Source: Candidatus Parakkermansia intestinigallinarum (GTDB lineage Bacteria; Verrucomicrobiota; Verrucomicrobiia; Verrucomicrobiales; Akkermansiaceae). Taken from it: a stretch of 38,149 bases of DNA. This document shows, piece by piece, positions 1 through 10,123 of this stretch. Position numbers and translations under genes: made by a program. Position 1 is the first letter of the stretch. Every line of letters begins with the position of its first letter. The stretch spans positions 1 through 38,149 of the forward strand of contig DXFQ01000046.1 of the NCBI GenBank assembly GCA_019114365.1, in the 5' to 3' direction. The notes beneath the pieces were generated by a model. It was not told the origin of the DNA. It saw nothing but the letters and a program-made list of their open reading frames with translations, and did not search any database.

Positions 1-227
1 CGGGCTGGAGTGTCGGCCAGCCCCGCCTCGATTCCTACTACATGCTGCGCTGGTATGCAAGCTACGAGGTGAATGAGAACCTCACCCTGCACTTGCGCGT
101 CGAGAACCTGACGAATCAGAAGTTCATCACGGCGCCGAGCTACAACGGGGCGGCGGGGCTCGATCCGGCCTGCTCCGTCATCAACGCGGGGGTGGGCGTC
201 TTCGGCGGCGCGACGATCAAGTTCTGA
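1..227 (+). CDS. TonB-dependent receptor, C-terminal fragment (5' truncated by window edge)
   Basis: Frame open from nt 3; beta-strand pattern YYMLRWYASYEVNENLTLHLRVENLTNQKF...GATIKF ending in aromatic F, typical of TonB-dependent receptor C-termini. Confidence 0.8.
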   Translation, partial: GWSVGQPRLDSYYMLRWYASYEVNENLTLHLRVENLTNQKFITAPSYNGAAGLDPACSVINAGVGVFGGATIKF

Positions 228-234
228 TGCCGCG

Positions 235-2379
235 ATGAAGACGCGATGGCTCGTCGCGGCGGCACTTGTTGTGCTGCTGCTCTTCGCGCTGCGGCTGTGC
301 CGGTGTTCCGGCACGGCCGGCAGTGCGCCGCCGGCTCAGACCGCGGCACGCCTGCTGCCGCCGGCGGATTACCCGGCTGAGCTCTGGCGCGACACCCATA
401 CCCCGCCCCGCCCCGAGGCGCTGCACATTCTGCGCGGCAGCGAGGATGAGCTGCCGGCCGAGCTCCACTGGCAACGGGGGCTTGAGGAGCCGGAGATCGG
501 CGATCCCGCCGCTCTCAAGGGCGGGTGTCTGCGGCTGAGCAATGCCGGCCCCTTTCCGGCGAACTTTCTCGCCTTCGGAAGTCCGAGTCCGCAGTTTTTT
601 CACTACAACTGCTTTGAGCGCATCGAGCTGCCGCTGGTGGAAAGCCACCCCGTGACGGGCCGAGCCATTCCGGGGGTCGCCTGCGCATGGGCTACGCAGG
701 GGCGCTGCGTCTTCTTTCGCCTCGACGCCGAGGCTCGCTACAGCAATGGGCGCCCCGTTCGCGCAGGGGACTACGCGCTCGGGGCGCACCTGCGACGTCG
801 GCTGGCCGAGATGGGAGGCCCCGCTGCGGATGCGGCCGCGCAGGAGGCGGGGCTGGCAGAGATCCGCGTGCTGGCTGACGATCTGCTGATGGTGAAGCTG
901 AGGCACGAAGCCGGAGACCGCGCTCCTCTTCAGGCCGCAGCTCTGCTGCATGCGGCGGAGCCTTCCTTCTACGCCGACTTCGGCAGCGACTACACGGAGC
1001 TCTACCGGCAGCGCATTCCGCCGACAAGCGGAGCCTACACCATCGGCCGCATCGAGCGCGGGCGGATGATTGAGCTGCGGCGCGTCGCCGGGTGGTGGGC
1101 CGAGAAACGCCGCTACCGACGCTACACCTGCAACGTCGACGCCATCGAGCACCACTTTCTGACGGACGAAGCTCAAGCGCGCGAATTTTTGCTGCGCGGC
1201 AAACTCGACCTCCTGCAGACGCGCGACCTCGTGGCTTGGCGCGATCAGTTTGAATCGGGCACGCACCCGGCCGTGCGCGACGGGCTCATCGAGCTGCACC
1301 GTTTCCGCGCCGACTACCCCATGCCGCCCTACGGCATCGCCTTCAATACCAAGCGCCTGCCCGACGCCGACCTGCGCCGAGGCATCATGCAGGCGATGGA
1401 TATGCCCGGCGTTCTCGAGTTGCTCTATCTCGGAGAGGGCGAGCAGCTGGGCACCTTCAGCTCCGGCTACGGGGCGCTGACGCCTCGTCATACGCCTAGC
1501 TGTCGCTACGACCCGGCCGCAGCCCGCGCCGCTTTCGCGCGCGCCGGTTACGGCGAAGCGGGCTCCGACGGCATTCTGCGCCGCGCGGACGGGCAACGCC
1601 TCAGCGTTCGCCTCGGCTACACGCCGAGCGAAAAAAACTCTGCGGCAGCCTCACTGCTGGCTCAGCGTGCTGCGGCGTGCGGTCTGGAGCTCCGCCTCGA
1701 GCCCCTGCCTTGGCAGCTGAGTGCCTCTCAGTTGCAGCGCGGCGAGCATGAGCTGATTTTCTGGGCCACCATGGCGAGCAGCCCCCTGCCGGACTATCGC
1801 CGCTTCTTCACGAGCGACGCCCGCGGCTACGACGCTCCCTTTCTGCTCGCCGATGCCCGCATGGATGCCGCCGTCGCCGCCATGGAGCAAGCCGGCAGCG
1901 ACGCGGAACGCGCCGCCGCCATGGCGGAAGTTGATCGCCTCGTCGCCGAACTCGCCGTCTGGTTGCCCGGGCACAAGGAAAACCTCGTGCTGCTGGCCTG
2001 CCGCAGCCATGTTCGCTTTCCCGATTGCGACTCATGCCGCTTCTCCACCCCCGGCCCCTATGAGGTCGCCGAGGCGCATCTGTATTGGATCGACCCGCAG
2101 CGCCTCGGTCGCGGCGCGGGGCACGAGGTTTCGCAGGTCCACGAAGCGGCGGTGAGGCCCCCCGCCGCCGAAGCGGGACAGTCACCTGCTGACCCCCCGA
2201 CTCAGGCCCCCGAAGCGGAGCCACCCTCGGCCGAGGCCACGCCCTGCGCAGCCGAAGCGGAGCAAGCCTCTGCCGAAACCCCGGCTCAAGCCCCCGAAGC
2301 GGAGCCACTCTCCGCCGAGGCCACGCCCTGCGCCTCTGATACGGAGCCACTCTCTGCGGAAACCTCGCCTCCCCGTTGA
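235..2379 (+). CDS. ABC transporter substrate-binding protein, family 5 (oligopeptide-type), with repetitive C-terminal tail
   Basis: 714 aa, N-terminal hydrophobic signal; SBP_bac_5-like pattern (VFFRLDAEARYSNGRPVRAGDYALG..., YGIAFNTKRLPDADLRRGIMQAMD). Confidence 0.8.
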   Translation: MKTRWLVAAALVVLLLFALRLCRCSGTAGSAPPAQTAARLLPPADYPAELWRDTHTPPRPEALHILRGSEDELPAELHWQRGLEEPEIGDPAALKGGCLRLSNAGPFPANFLAFGSPSPQFFHYNCFERIELPLVESHPVTGRAIPGVACAWATQGRCVFFRLDAEARYSNGRPVRAGDYALGAHLRRRLAEMGGPAADAAAQEAGLAEIRVLADDLLMVKLRHEAGDRAPLQAAALLHAAEPSFYADFGSDYTELYRQRIPPTSGAYTIGRIERGRMIELRRVAGWWAEKRRYRRYTCNVDAIEHHFLTDEAQAREFLLRGKLDLLQTRDLVAWRDQFESGTHPAVRDGLIELHRFRADYPMPPYGIAFNTKRLPDADLRRGIMQAMDMPGVLELLYLGEGEQLGTFSSGYGALTPRHTPSCRYDPAAARAAFARAGYGEAGSDGILRRADGQRLSVRLGYTPSEKNSAAASLLAQRAAACGLELRLEPLPWQLSASQLQRGEHELIFWATMASSPLPDYRRFFTSDARGYDAPFLLADARMDAAVAAMEQAGSDAERAAAMAEVDRLVAELAVWLPGHKENLVLLACRSHVRFPDCDSCRFSTPGPYEVAEAHLYWIDPQRLGRGAGHEVSQVHEAAVRPPAAEAGQSPADPPTQAPEAEPPSAEATPCAAEAEQASAETPAQAPEAEPLSAEATPCASDTEPLSAETSPPR
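2164..2373 (+). repeat. Coding minisatellite: about 5 x 42 bp (14 aa) at the 3' end of the SBP gene
   Basis: AAEAGQSPADPPTQ / APEAEPPSAEATPC / AAEAEQASAETPAQ / APEAEPLSAEATPC / ASDTEPLSAETSPP. Confidence 0.8.
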
Positions 2380-2382
2380 CCC

Positions 2383-3276
2383 ATGAGCCGATTCGAGCGC
2401 TTCAGCCGCGTCAGCCCCGTGCAGCTCTACCATGAGCGCCTGAGGCTGCTGAGACGGGCAGCCCTCGCCGTGCTGCTCCTGTCGGCTGCGCTCGCGGCGC
2501 TCCTGCTGCTGCCCGGCCTGCACACGGACGGTTCGGCCACGTCTCCCGTCGCGCCGGGCGTGTCGGCCGCTCTCTGCGCCCCGCGCCCTCCGGCTGAGCC
2601 GGAGAGCGCGGCCATCCCCCCCGCCCTCGACCTCACGGCCCTCGCAGCGACTCTCCACCCCCCGCTCCGTCTGCTGCCCGAACCGGCGGCCGCAGATCCC
2701 CGCCCCGTGATGCTCCCGGAGCCGCAGCTCGACATCGCCCCGCAAGACCCGGCGGAGGATGGCGTGCTCCTCGCCGCCATGACCGCTGAAATTGCCTTCC
2801 CCAGTACGGAGATATCATCCGCTGCCGCCCCGGCAGCTTCCCCCGCAGCTCCGTCCCTTCCCCGAGCAGGCGCCCCGACGCGGCAGGCGGCGCGCGCAGC
2901 AGGACAGGAACGAAGGGCGCCCCAAGCTCGCAGCGCGGCCTCATCGGCAAACAGCCGTGCAGCCGACGCCCGCGCCGCCGCCGCGGCGGGCTCCTCGGGC
3001 TCCTACAGCCCGCCGCGCTACCTCGAGGCGCCGCCGCCGCCCTACCCGCCCGACATGCGAGCCGGGCGCTACTCGGGCAGCGTCGGCGTGCTCATCAAGG
3101 TCGGGGCGGACGGCACCCCCCTCGCCGTGCACATCACCCGCTCCGGCGGTCGGCGTGAATTTGACACAGCCGCCCGCGATTGGATTCTCAAACACTGGCG
3201 CTTTCACCCGGCCCGTCGCGGCGGCGCCGCGGTGGCCGCCGACGTGAAAACCAGCGTGATATTCCGCGCGGACTGA
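2383..3276 (+). CDS. Energy transducer TonB
   Basis: N-terminal TM, Pro/Ala-rich linker, C-terminal TonB pattern PPPYPPDMRAGRYSGSVGVLIKVGADGTPLAVHITRSGG...FDTAARDWILKHWRFHPA. Confidence 0.85.
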   Translation: MSRFERFSRVSPVQLYHERLRLLRRAALAVLLLSAALAALLLLPGLHTDGSATSPVAPGVSAALCAPRPPAEPESAAIPPALDLTALAATLHPPLRLLPEPAAADPRPVMLPEPQLDIAPQDPAEDGVLLAAMTAEIAFPSTEISSAAAPAASPAAPSLPRAGAPTRQAARAAGQERRAPQARSAASSANSRAADARAAAAAGSSGSYSPPRYLEAPPPPYPPDMRAGRYSGSVGVLIKVGADGTPLAVHITRSGGRREFDTAARDWILKHWRFHPARRGGAAVAADVKTSVIFRAD

Positions 3277-3313
3277 AGCCTCGGCCTTTTTTCGTCATGG
3301 GGCGGCATTGCTC

Positions 3314-3342
3314 TTGCATTCCGCCATCCGCCTGTGTACAAT
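3314..3342 (+). promoter_or_regulatory. Putative sigma70 promoter TTGCAT-17-TACAAT, 9 nt before ATG
   Basis: -35 at 3314-3319, -10 at 3337-3342, start codon at 3352. Confidence 0.6.
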
Positions 3343-3351
3343 GCGTCGCGC

Positions 3352-4572
3352 ATGATTCCCGAAGACAACAGAAAGCGTTCACAGCCTTACACCAACCGCC
3401 TCTATCTCAAAGACGGAGCCGGCGTCGTGCTGACTCTGGCCGCCATCATCATCATCCTGCTCGGGCTGCAACAGGCAAGTTCCGTCGTCGTTCCCATCCT
3501 CATGGCGAGCTTTCTGGCCGTCATCAGTTATTCGGTAACGGTCGCGCTCCGCCGCTATCTGAAATTCCCGCACTGGCTGGCCGTTTCTCTGACCGTGGTC
3601 GTCGACAGCGCCATCATCTACGGCGTTTTCATGCTCATCAGGTTCTTGGCGGCGGACATGAAAGCCACTCTTCAGGGCGACCTCATCGCCCGCTTCACGC
3701 GCAAGTATGAGGAGCTCATGGGTTTTCTGGACAACATCGGCATCGGCGAGCAAGCCCGCGGGCTGATCAGCTCGCCGACCGAGATCATCAACCCGCAAAA
3801 CGTCCTCTCCATGACGCAGGCTCTCACGGGCTTCATGACCTCCACCGCCCTCGTGCTCGTGCTCATGACCTTCCTGCTGGGTGAAACACCCCTCTTCCGC
3901 CGCAACCTCGACAGCCTCGGCAACTCCGAAGAGAGCAAGAGCAAAGTTGTCCATGCCGTGCTGGGCATCCAGCGCTACCTCTTCATCAAAACGGTTGCCA
4001 GCGCCATCACGGGGCTGTTGGCGTGGGGCGTCTGCGCTTGGATGAACGTTCCCTTCGCCTTCCTCTGGGGGCTGGTAGCCTACCTGCTCAACTACATCCC
4101 CACCATCGGTTCGATTGCCGCGGCCATTCCTCCCATTCTGCTGGCCATGTCGCTGGGCACGTGGACGGAGACCTTCGTCGTCGCCGGCGGCTATCTGGCC
4201 ATCAACTCGGCCATCGGCAACTGCATTGAGCCGCTCTTCCTCGGCAAGGAGTTCGGCATTGCCACGTCGGTGGTGCTGCTCTCGGTCATGCTCTGGGGCT
4301 GGGTGCTCGGCCCCTGCGGCATGCTGCTGGCGGTGCCGATCACGGTGCTGCTCAAGCTGGCCATGGAGAACTCGCAGGATCTCGCTTGGATCGCCAAGCT
4401 CATCGACGACAGCGGCGCCGAAAAAAGCCGCAAGGCTCACGCTGCGGCCGAAAACGCAACGACAGCATCAGCCTCCCGACCGAAGGCTGACTCCCCCCTT
4501 CAAACAACAGACAGAAACACAGCATGCATGCATTCGCGTACAAAAACGGCTCCCTGCACTGCGAGGGAGTGA
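3352..4572 (+). CDS. AI-2E family transporter (PerM-like permease)
   Basis: Multiple TM helices, family pattern VAYLLNYIPTIGSIAAAIPPILLAM and WGWVLGPCGMLLAVPITVLLKL; start placed at MIPEDNRK. Confidence 0.85.
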   Translation: MIPEDNRKRSQPYTNRLYLKDGAGVVLTLAAIIIILLGLQQASSVVVPILMASFLAVISYSVTVALRRYLKFPHWLAVSLTVVVDSAIIYGVFMLIRFLAADMKATLQGDLIARFTRKYEELMGFLDNIGIGEQARGLISSPTEIINPQNVLSMTQALTGFMTSTALVLVLMTFLLGETPLFRRNLDSLGNSEESKSKVVHAVLGIQRYLFIKTVASAITGLLAWGVCAWMNVPFAFLWGLVAYLLNYIPTIGSIAAAIPPILLAMSLGTWTETFVVAGGYLAINSAIGNCIEPLFLGKEFGIATSVVLLSVMLWGWVLGPCGMLLAVPITVLLKLAMENSQDLAWIAKLIDDSGAEKSRKAHAAAENATTASASRPKADSPLQTTDRNTACMHSRTKTAPCTARE

Positions 4573-5810
4573 ATCTGGCCGACATTGCCGCCGCCGTCGG
4601 CACCCCGACCTTCGTCTACAGCCGCAAAACCATCACCGACGACCTCGCTGAGCTTCAGCGAGCCCTCGCCCCGCTCGACGCCCACGTCGCCTACGCCGTC
4701 AAGGCCTGCTCGAACAAAGCCATCCTCAACCTCATGGCCCGGCAGGGCGTCGGCTTCGACATCGTCTCGGGCGGCGAACTCTGGCGCATCGTCAACGCCG
4801 GCGGCGACCCGACTCTCTGCACCTACGCCGGTGTTGCCAAGACGGAGGCCGAGATTCGTTACGCGCTCAGTCTGAATATCTACTGCTTCAACTGCGAAAG
4901 CGAGAACGAGCTGCGCCAGATCAACCGCATCGCCGGAGAGATGGGCGTCAAGGCTCCGGTCGCCGTCCGCGTCAACCCGAACGTCGACGCCCACACGCAC
5001 AAATACATCACCACCGGCACAAACGAGAACAAATTCGGCGTCGACATCAGCCGCATCGAAGAGCTCTACGCCACCATCGCCGCCGAGATGCCCAACCTGC
5101 ACATCCGCGGTCTTCAGATGCACATCGGCTCGCAGCTCACCGAAGTGGCGCCCTTTGTGATGGCCATCGAGAAGGTGGCGCCCATCGCGCTCAAGTTCAA
5201 AGAGCTCTACGGCATCGAGTTCTGGTCCATCGGCGGCGGCATCGGCATCGTCTACGACGGCTGTCTGGCTTCGGGCAAGCCCGAGTGGTGGGCCGCTCAC
5301 CCCGAGCAGATCACGATTCAGAGCTACGCCGATGCCATTGTGCCGCTGCTCAAGCCGCTGGGGCTCAAGATTCTCGTTGAACCCGGCCGCCGCATCATCG
5401 GCAATGCCGCCGTCATGCTCACCACCTGCGTCTGCGAGAAGAAGGGCGAAGCCAAGACCTTCAAGATGATCGACGCGGGCATGAACGACATCATCCGCCC
5501 CGCCCTCTACGAAGGCTATCACGAAATCTGGCCCGTCAGCGAACACAGCGGCGACACCATCACGGCAGACATCGTCGGCCCGATCTGCGAATCCGGCGAC
5601 TTCCAGGCGCAGAACCGCGCCATTGCCGACGTCAAACCCGGCGAGGTTCTGGCCGAGATGAGCGCCGGAGCCTACGGCTTCAGCATGTCCTCCACCTACA
5701 ACTCGCGCCCTCTGGCTGCCGAGGTGTTGGTCGACGGTGACAAATGGAGCATCATCCGCAAGCGCCAGACCCTCGAGCAAATCGTCGAAGGCGAGCAGCT
5801 CCCCGAATAA
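4524..5810 (+). CDS. lysA: Diaminopimelate decarboxylase
   Basis: PLP decarboxylase fold III: YAVKACSNKAILNLMARQGVGFDIVSGGELWR, VRVNPNVDAHTHKYITTGTNENKFGVD, LVEPGRRIIGNAAVMLTTC. Confidence 0.95.
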   Translation: MHAFAYKNGSLHCEGVNLADIAAAVGTPTFVYSRKTITDDLAELQRALAPLDAHVAYAVKACSNKAILNLMARQGVGFDIVSGGELWRIVNAGGDPTLCTYAGVAKTEAEIRYALSLNIYCFNCESENELRQINRIAGEMGVKAPVAVRVNPNVDAHTHKYITTGTNENKFGVDISRIEELYATIAAEMPNLHIRGLQMHIGSQLTEVAPFVMAIEKVAPIALKFKELYGIEFWSIGGGIGIVYDGCLASGKPEWWAAHPEQITIQSYADAIVPLLKPLGLKILVEPGRRIIGNAAVMLTTCVCEKKGEAKTFKMIDAGMNDIIRPALYEGYHEIWPVSEHSGDTITADIVGPICESGDFQAQNRAIADVKPGEVLAEMSAGAYGFSMSSTYNSRPLAAEVLVDGDKWSIIRKRQTLEQIVEGEQLPE

Positions 5811-5905
5811 CGCAAGGCTTCCATACCCTCGGCGCTCTCAGCGTCGAAGCGACTCGGGACACGGGCGCAGGCAAGGAGCGCAGCCCGGCAGAGCCCGATG
5901 CCATC

Positions 5906-5940
5906 GCCCCCGCCGTCGCGTCGCGACGGCGGGGGCTCTT
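5906..5940. terminator. Putative bidirectional terminator between convergent lysA and glsA
   Basis: Inverted repeat gcccccgccgtcgcg/tcgcgacggcgggggc followed by tctt. Confidence 0.65.
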
Positions 5941-6000
5941 GTCACTCAGCTTCACCGCCTCCCGGTGAACCCGACGGCGGGCAACGAGCCCACGCGGAAC

Positions 6001-6942
6001 TCAGCGAAGAAGACTCAGTCCCAGCTCATCAATCACGTAACTGAGAGCCAGCTGGCCGCGCACCGAATTGCCGGCCTCATCCAGCGGGGGCGAGAAGGCC
6101 GCCAGCGCGAGACGTCCGGGCACCACACAGACGAGGCCGCCGCCCACGCCGCTCTTGGCCGGCAGACCGTTGGCATAGAGCCAGTCGCCGGAGCCGGTGT
6201 AGAGCCCCTCCATCATCATATCGGCCAGAATCTGCGGCACGTGCTCGCGGCGCACCACGCGGCGCGTCGTGAGCGGGTTGATACCGCCGGCGGCGTAGCA
6301 GGCTCCCATCACGGCCAGATCGCGCGTTGAGACGGCGAGACTGCACATGCGCGTGTAGAGGTCGACACTCTGCGTCGGGTCATTGTACAAAAAGCCGTAG
6401 CTATCCAAGAGCCAAGCCAGTCCCTTATTGTGCTGATTGGTCGCGCTCTCGGACTCATAGACCTCGTTCATCACCGGCAACTCGTGGCCGGCCAGCTCAG
6501 TGAAGCGCGCCATCATCTTCGTCCACACCGCTGCGGCATTGCCGCCCGGCACCAGACTGACGGCCGAAATGGCTCCGGCATTCACAAGCGGATTGAGCGG
6601 GCGGCCGCCGTGCAACTCGAGCGCCATGACCGAATTGAAGGCCTCGCCCGTCGCCTCCGCGCCAATCTTGCGCCGCACGGTTGCAGCGCCCAACACATCC
6701 ATCACCAGCGACAAATTGAAGGCCTTGGAAATCGACTCAATCGCGAAGGGCACCTCGCTGTCGCCCACGGTAATCACCTGCCCGTCCACCGTCGCGGCAG
6801 CGAGCCCGAATAGCTTGGAATCAACCCTTGCTAGGGCCGGAATGTAAGAGGCATTCTTGCCTCCCGGAGCCAACAGGAAGCGGTCGTGCGCCTCCTGAAG
6901 GCATTGGCGGATCTGATCCGCAGATATGGCAGTCGTGTTCAT
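6001..6942 (-). CDS. glsA: Glutaminase
   Basis: Serine-dependent glutaminase: [48 protein letters not shown]. Confidence 0.95.
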   Translation of the reverse strand: MNTTAISADQIRQCLQEAHDRFLLAPGGKNASYIPALARVDSKLFGLAAATVDGQVITVGDSEVPFAIESISKAFNLSLVMDVLGAATVRRKIGAEATGEAFNSVMALELHGGRPLNPLVNAGAISAVSLVPGGNAAAVWTKMMARFTELAGHELPVMNEVYESESATNQHNKGLAWLLDSYGFLYNDPTQSVDLYTRMCSLAVSTRDLAVMGACYAAGGINPLTTRRVVRREHVPQILADMMMEGLYTGSGDWLYANGLPAKSGVGGGLVCVVPGRLALAAFSPPLDEAGNSVRGQLALSYVIDELGLSLLR

Positions 6943-8486
6943 TGTTCGGAAGAATCAGTGTTTTGAGAAGCATGGTGCGACGATGCGGCAGAGGCCCCGC
7001 CGCGGCCGGCTTTCTCCCAGCCGAAGGGCTCGAACTCCGCGACGCTGCGCGGGTCGGCCCACTCAGGGCGCCTCATCGCGTAAATGATGAAAGGAATACC
7101 CGCAAACACCAGCATGCCGACAATCAGAATACCCACGTACACCGCAGGGCTGCCCACCGGAATCTGACTCGGCGGCACAAAGCTGAGCACGAAGGCAATC
7201 ACGCTTCCCAGAAGCCCGAGCCCGCCCACGAGCCACATCCCGAACTTGCCGCCCGGAATGCGGAAACTGCGAGGCGTGTCCGGCTCGCGGTAGCGCAGAT
7301 AAATGCCAGCGGCAAACATCAGCAGATACATGATCAGATACAGGATAATCGTCAGCTGCGAGATAATCTGGTAAGCCGTCTGCACACTCGGCAGCACGAC
7401 GAAGAAAATCGACAGCAGCGTCACCACCCCGCCCTGCAAGAGCAAAATGCCCACCTGCACACCGCGTTTGTTCGTCTTCTGCATGAAAGGCGGCAGGTAA
7501 CCGGCACAGCCCACCTGCAAAAGCCCCTTCGACGGGCCGCCCACCCAAGCCACCACCTGAGCCAGCACACCGAAAGCGAGACAAACCGCCATCGCCGGCC
7601 CCAGCCAAGGCACCTCAAAGTAAGCGAAGAACTTATCAAACGCCACCAGCAAACTCTGCACGAGATTGATTTGGCTTTCGGGAATAATAAAGCCGATAGC
7701 GAGTGTGCCCAGCACGAAAATCGCCACCGTCATCACCGAAGCAATAAAAATCGCCTTGGGGTAATTGCGGCCGGGATTATCCACATCCTTGACGTGCACG
7801 GCACTCATCTCCATGCCCGCATAAAACAGGAAAATACTGGCAGCGAGAACAATGTTATTGAAATTGGTCAAATCCGGGAAAAACTCCCCGGGAGCCATTG
7901 AAATATCAAGAGCATTGCCCGAAGCCCAGTAAACAAGCCCCATGAGCACGAGGAGAGCCGCCGGAATCACCGTTCCGATCAGGGTGCCCCACTTCGTGAT
8001 CGCGCCGCTCATGCTCATCCCTCGGAAATTGAGTAAGGTCGCCGCCCAATAAACCAGCAGAACCATGATGAGCACGTAGTAATCGTTGGCGGAAACCGCC
8101 TCATCCCAACTCTGATTCGGCCCCACAAAGGCAATGGAAACCGCAGCGAAGGTCAGCACCGTCGGGAACCAAATCGTACTCTCAATCCACTGCAACCAGA
8201 TCGCCAGAAAGCCGAAACGCGTACCGAACGCCTCGCCCACCCAGCGGAACACACCGCCCTTCTGCGGCCAACCGGTGGTGAGCTCGGCCGCGACCAGCGA
8301 CACGGGAATGAGGAAAAAGATAGCCGCGAAGATGTAATAGAAGGCGGAGCTCAGCCCGTAGGTACTCTCCGCCGGCAAACCTCGCAGACTCACAATCGCA
8401 GAGACATTGATCATCGCCAGCGTGAAGACGCCCATCTTGAGGGCGGATCCGCCGGGCGAACCGGTCTTTTTAGGTGTTTGATTCAT
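6939..8486 (-). CDS. Amino acid permease, glutamate:GABA antiporter type
   Basis: APC superfamily TM protein: [53 protein letters not shown] overlap with glsA. Confidence 0.85.
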   Translation of the reverse strand: MNQTPKKTGSPGGSALKMGVFTLAMINVSAIVSLRGLPAESTYGLSSAFYYIFAAIFFLIPVSLVAAELTTGWPQKGGVFRWVGEAFGTRFGFLAIWLQWIESTIWFPTVLTFAAVSIAFVGPNQSWDEAVSANDYYVLIMVLLVYWAATLLNFRGMSMSGAITKWGTLIGTVIPAALLVLMGLVYWASGNALDISMAPGEFFPDLTNFNNIVLAASIFLFYAGMEMSAVHVKDVDNPGRNYPKAIFIASVMTVAIFVLGTLAIGFIIPESQINLVQSLLVAFDKFFAYFEVPWLGPAMAVCLAFGVLAQVVAWVGGPSKGLLQVGCAGYLPPFMQKTNKRGVQVGILLLQGGVVTLLSIFFVVLPSVQTAYQIISQLTIILYLIMYLLMFAAGIYLRYREPDTPRSFRIPGGKFGMWLVGGLGLLGSVIAFVLSFVPPSQIPVGSPAVYVGILIVGMLVFAGIPFIIYAMRRPEWADPRSVAEFEPFGWEKAGRGGASAASSHHASQNTDSSEQ

Positions 8487-8497
8487 CGTTTTAGGAG

Positions 8498-8695
8498 TTA
8501 GGGTTCTTGTCCAGCCTCCGCAGGCGAAGGCAACTCGGGCTCGCGGTGGCTGCTCTCGACGTAGAGCGACCACAGAAGAGAAAGCGGGCGACCCTCCGCG
8601 CGCTCGATAAAGACATCCGTCTCAGGGCACGGGGCATCACCTTCAAACTCCGTCGAAACGCCCAAGGGCGGCTTCACATCGGTATGACTGTCCAT
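8498..8695 (-). CDS. Possible small hypothetical protein upstream of the permease
   Basis: 65 aa MDSHTDVKPPLGVSTEFEGD...; stop 11 nt before the permease start; no recognised family. Confidence 0.35.
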   Translation of the reverse strand: MDSHTDVKPPLGVSTEFEGDAPCPETDVFIERAEGRPLSLLWSLYVESSHREPELPSPAEAGQEP

Positions 8696-8986
8696 GCCGA
8701 TCAGACACGGAGCCGCTGTCCGCCGTTGCAAAGCGGGTAGAAACACCCCTCCCGCACCCCCCCGCCTCACCCGGCTCACATGACGCAAAAAAATCCCCCT
8801 CTCAATTCAGAGTCATTCTAAGGTGAAAGCCCGTGAAAGCAGAGCGATTAACCCTCCGAATGCCGGCTACTCTAAAACGCGGGCCGGAGCATCCGCCCTC
8901 TTTTTTGCTGTACAAAGAGCGGCCGCCCCCTATAATGCCCGCGACACGGGCCGCCCCGAGCGACGCCCGCAATCAACAACACCGGC

Positions 8987-10123
8987 ATGAGGCAACAGAG
9001 CATCTACACCCCCGACTACATCAACTTCAACAGCGAAAAACTCTTTCTGGGCAAAGGGAAAAACTCGCAGCGCTACGACGTCCTCAAATACCCCTTCTTC
9101 GACACCATGGCCGACAAGATGATGGGGCAGGACTGGACGCACGACGAAGTCAACTGCGTGAAAGACAAGCAGGACTTCCGCTTCTTGAGCGACGCGATGA
9201 AACACGCCTACACCGGCGTCCTCCAAAAACTCATCTTTCTGGACTCCATCCAAGGCCGCGGCCTGCTGCAAAGCTTCGGCAGCATCATCACCCTGCCCGA
9301 GCTCGAAGCCTGCATCACCGTCTGGCAGCACTTTGAAATCGACAAGCACTCGAAATCCTACACCCACATCCTGCGCTCCGTCTACGACAACCCGACAGCC
9401 GTCTTCGACGCCTCCTTCGCCATCCCCGAGCTGGTGAAACTCACGCGCAGCATCTCCGAGCCCTACGACGACTGCTTCAACGCCGTCACCGAATACAACT
9501 ACAAACTCATCAAAGGGCAAACCATCACCCCCGCCTTCGAGCAGGAACTCCGCAGGGCCATCGTACGCCTCTTCATCGAAATCAACATTCTGGAGGGCAT
9601 CCGCTTCTACTCCGGCTTCGCCACCGTCTGGAGCATGCACTACAGCCAAGGCCTCATGGAGCGAACGGGCAAAGTCCTGCAACTCATCTGCCGCGATGAA
9701 AACCTGCATCTGGCCATCACGCAATACCTGCTGCGCCTCTTCCGCACCGCGCCCGAAGAAGGCTTCCGCGACGCATGGGAGTACTGGCAGCCGCAGATCG
9801 CCGAGCTCTACAGCGAAGCGCTCGATCAGGAATACGAATGGATCGGCTACCTCTTCCGCAAAGGCTCCTTCCTGGGCATGACCCCGGACCTCGCCCGCCT
9901 CTACCTGCGCTACCTCACCGACAAACGCCTGCGCGCCATCGGCGAGCCGCCCCTCTTCTCCGGCGCAACGCAGAATCCGCTCGAATGGATCGAAACCTAC
10001 ATCAACAACGACCTCACCGAAAACCTCCCGCAGGAAAGCGAAATCCTCAACTACAAAATGGACATCCTCGACCAGTCCATCACCGACTCGGAAATCCGCA
10101 AACTTCAAGCCCGCCTCAAATAA
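8987..10123 (+). CDS. nrdB: Class I ribonucleoside-diphosphate reductase beta subunit
   Basis: LDSIQGR, HSKSYTHILR (radical Tyr region), LEGIRFYSGFA, RDENLH di-iron motifs. Confidence 0.95.
   Translation: MRQQSIYTPDYINFNSEKLFLGKGKNSQRYDVLKYPFFDTMADKMMGQDWTHDEVNCVKDKQDFRFLSDAMKHAYTGVLQKLIFLDSIQGRGLLQSFGSIITLPELEACITVWQHFEIDKHSKSYTHILRSVYDNPTAVFDASFAIPELVKLTRSISEPYDDCFNAVTEYNYKLIKGQTITPAFEQELRRAIVRLFIEINILEGIRFYSGFATVWSMHYSQGLMERTGKVLQLICRDENLHLAITQYLLRLFRTAPEEGFRDAWEYWQPQIAELYSEALDQEYEWIGYLFRKGSFLGMTPDLARLYLRYLTDKRLRAIGEPPLFSGATQNPLEWIETYINNDLTENLPQESEILNYKMDILDQSITDSEIRKLQARLK

Noticed and set aside
217-1596. 459-aa minus-strand ORF opposite the SBP gene
   Set aside because: Shadow of a gene with recognisable family motifs on the plus strand.
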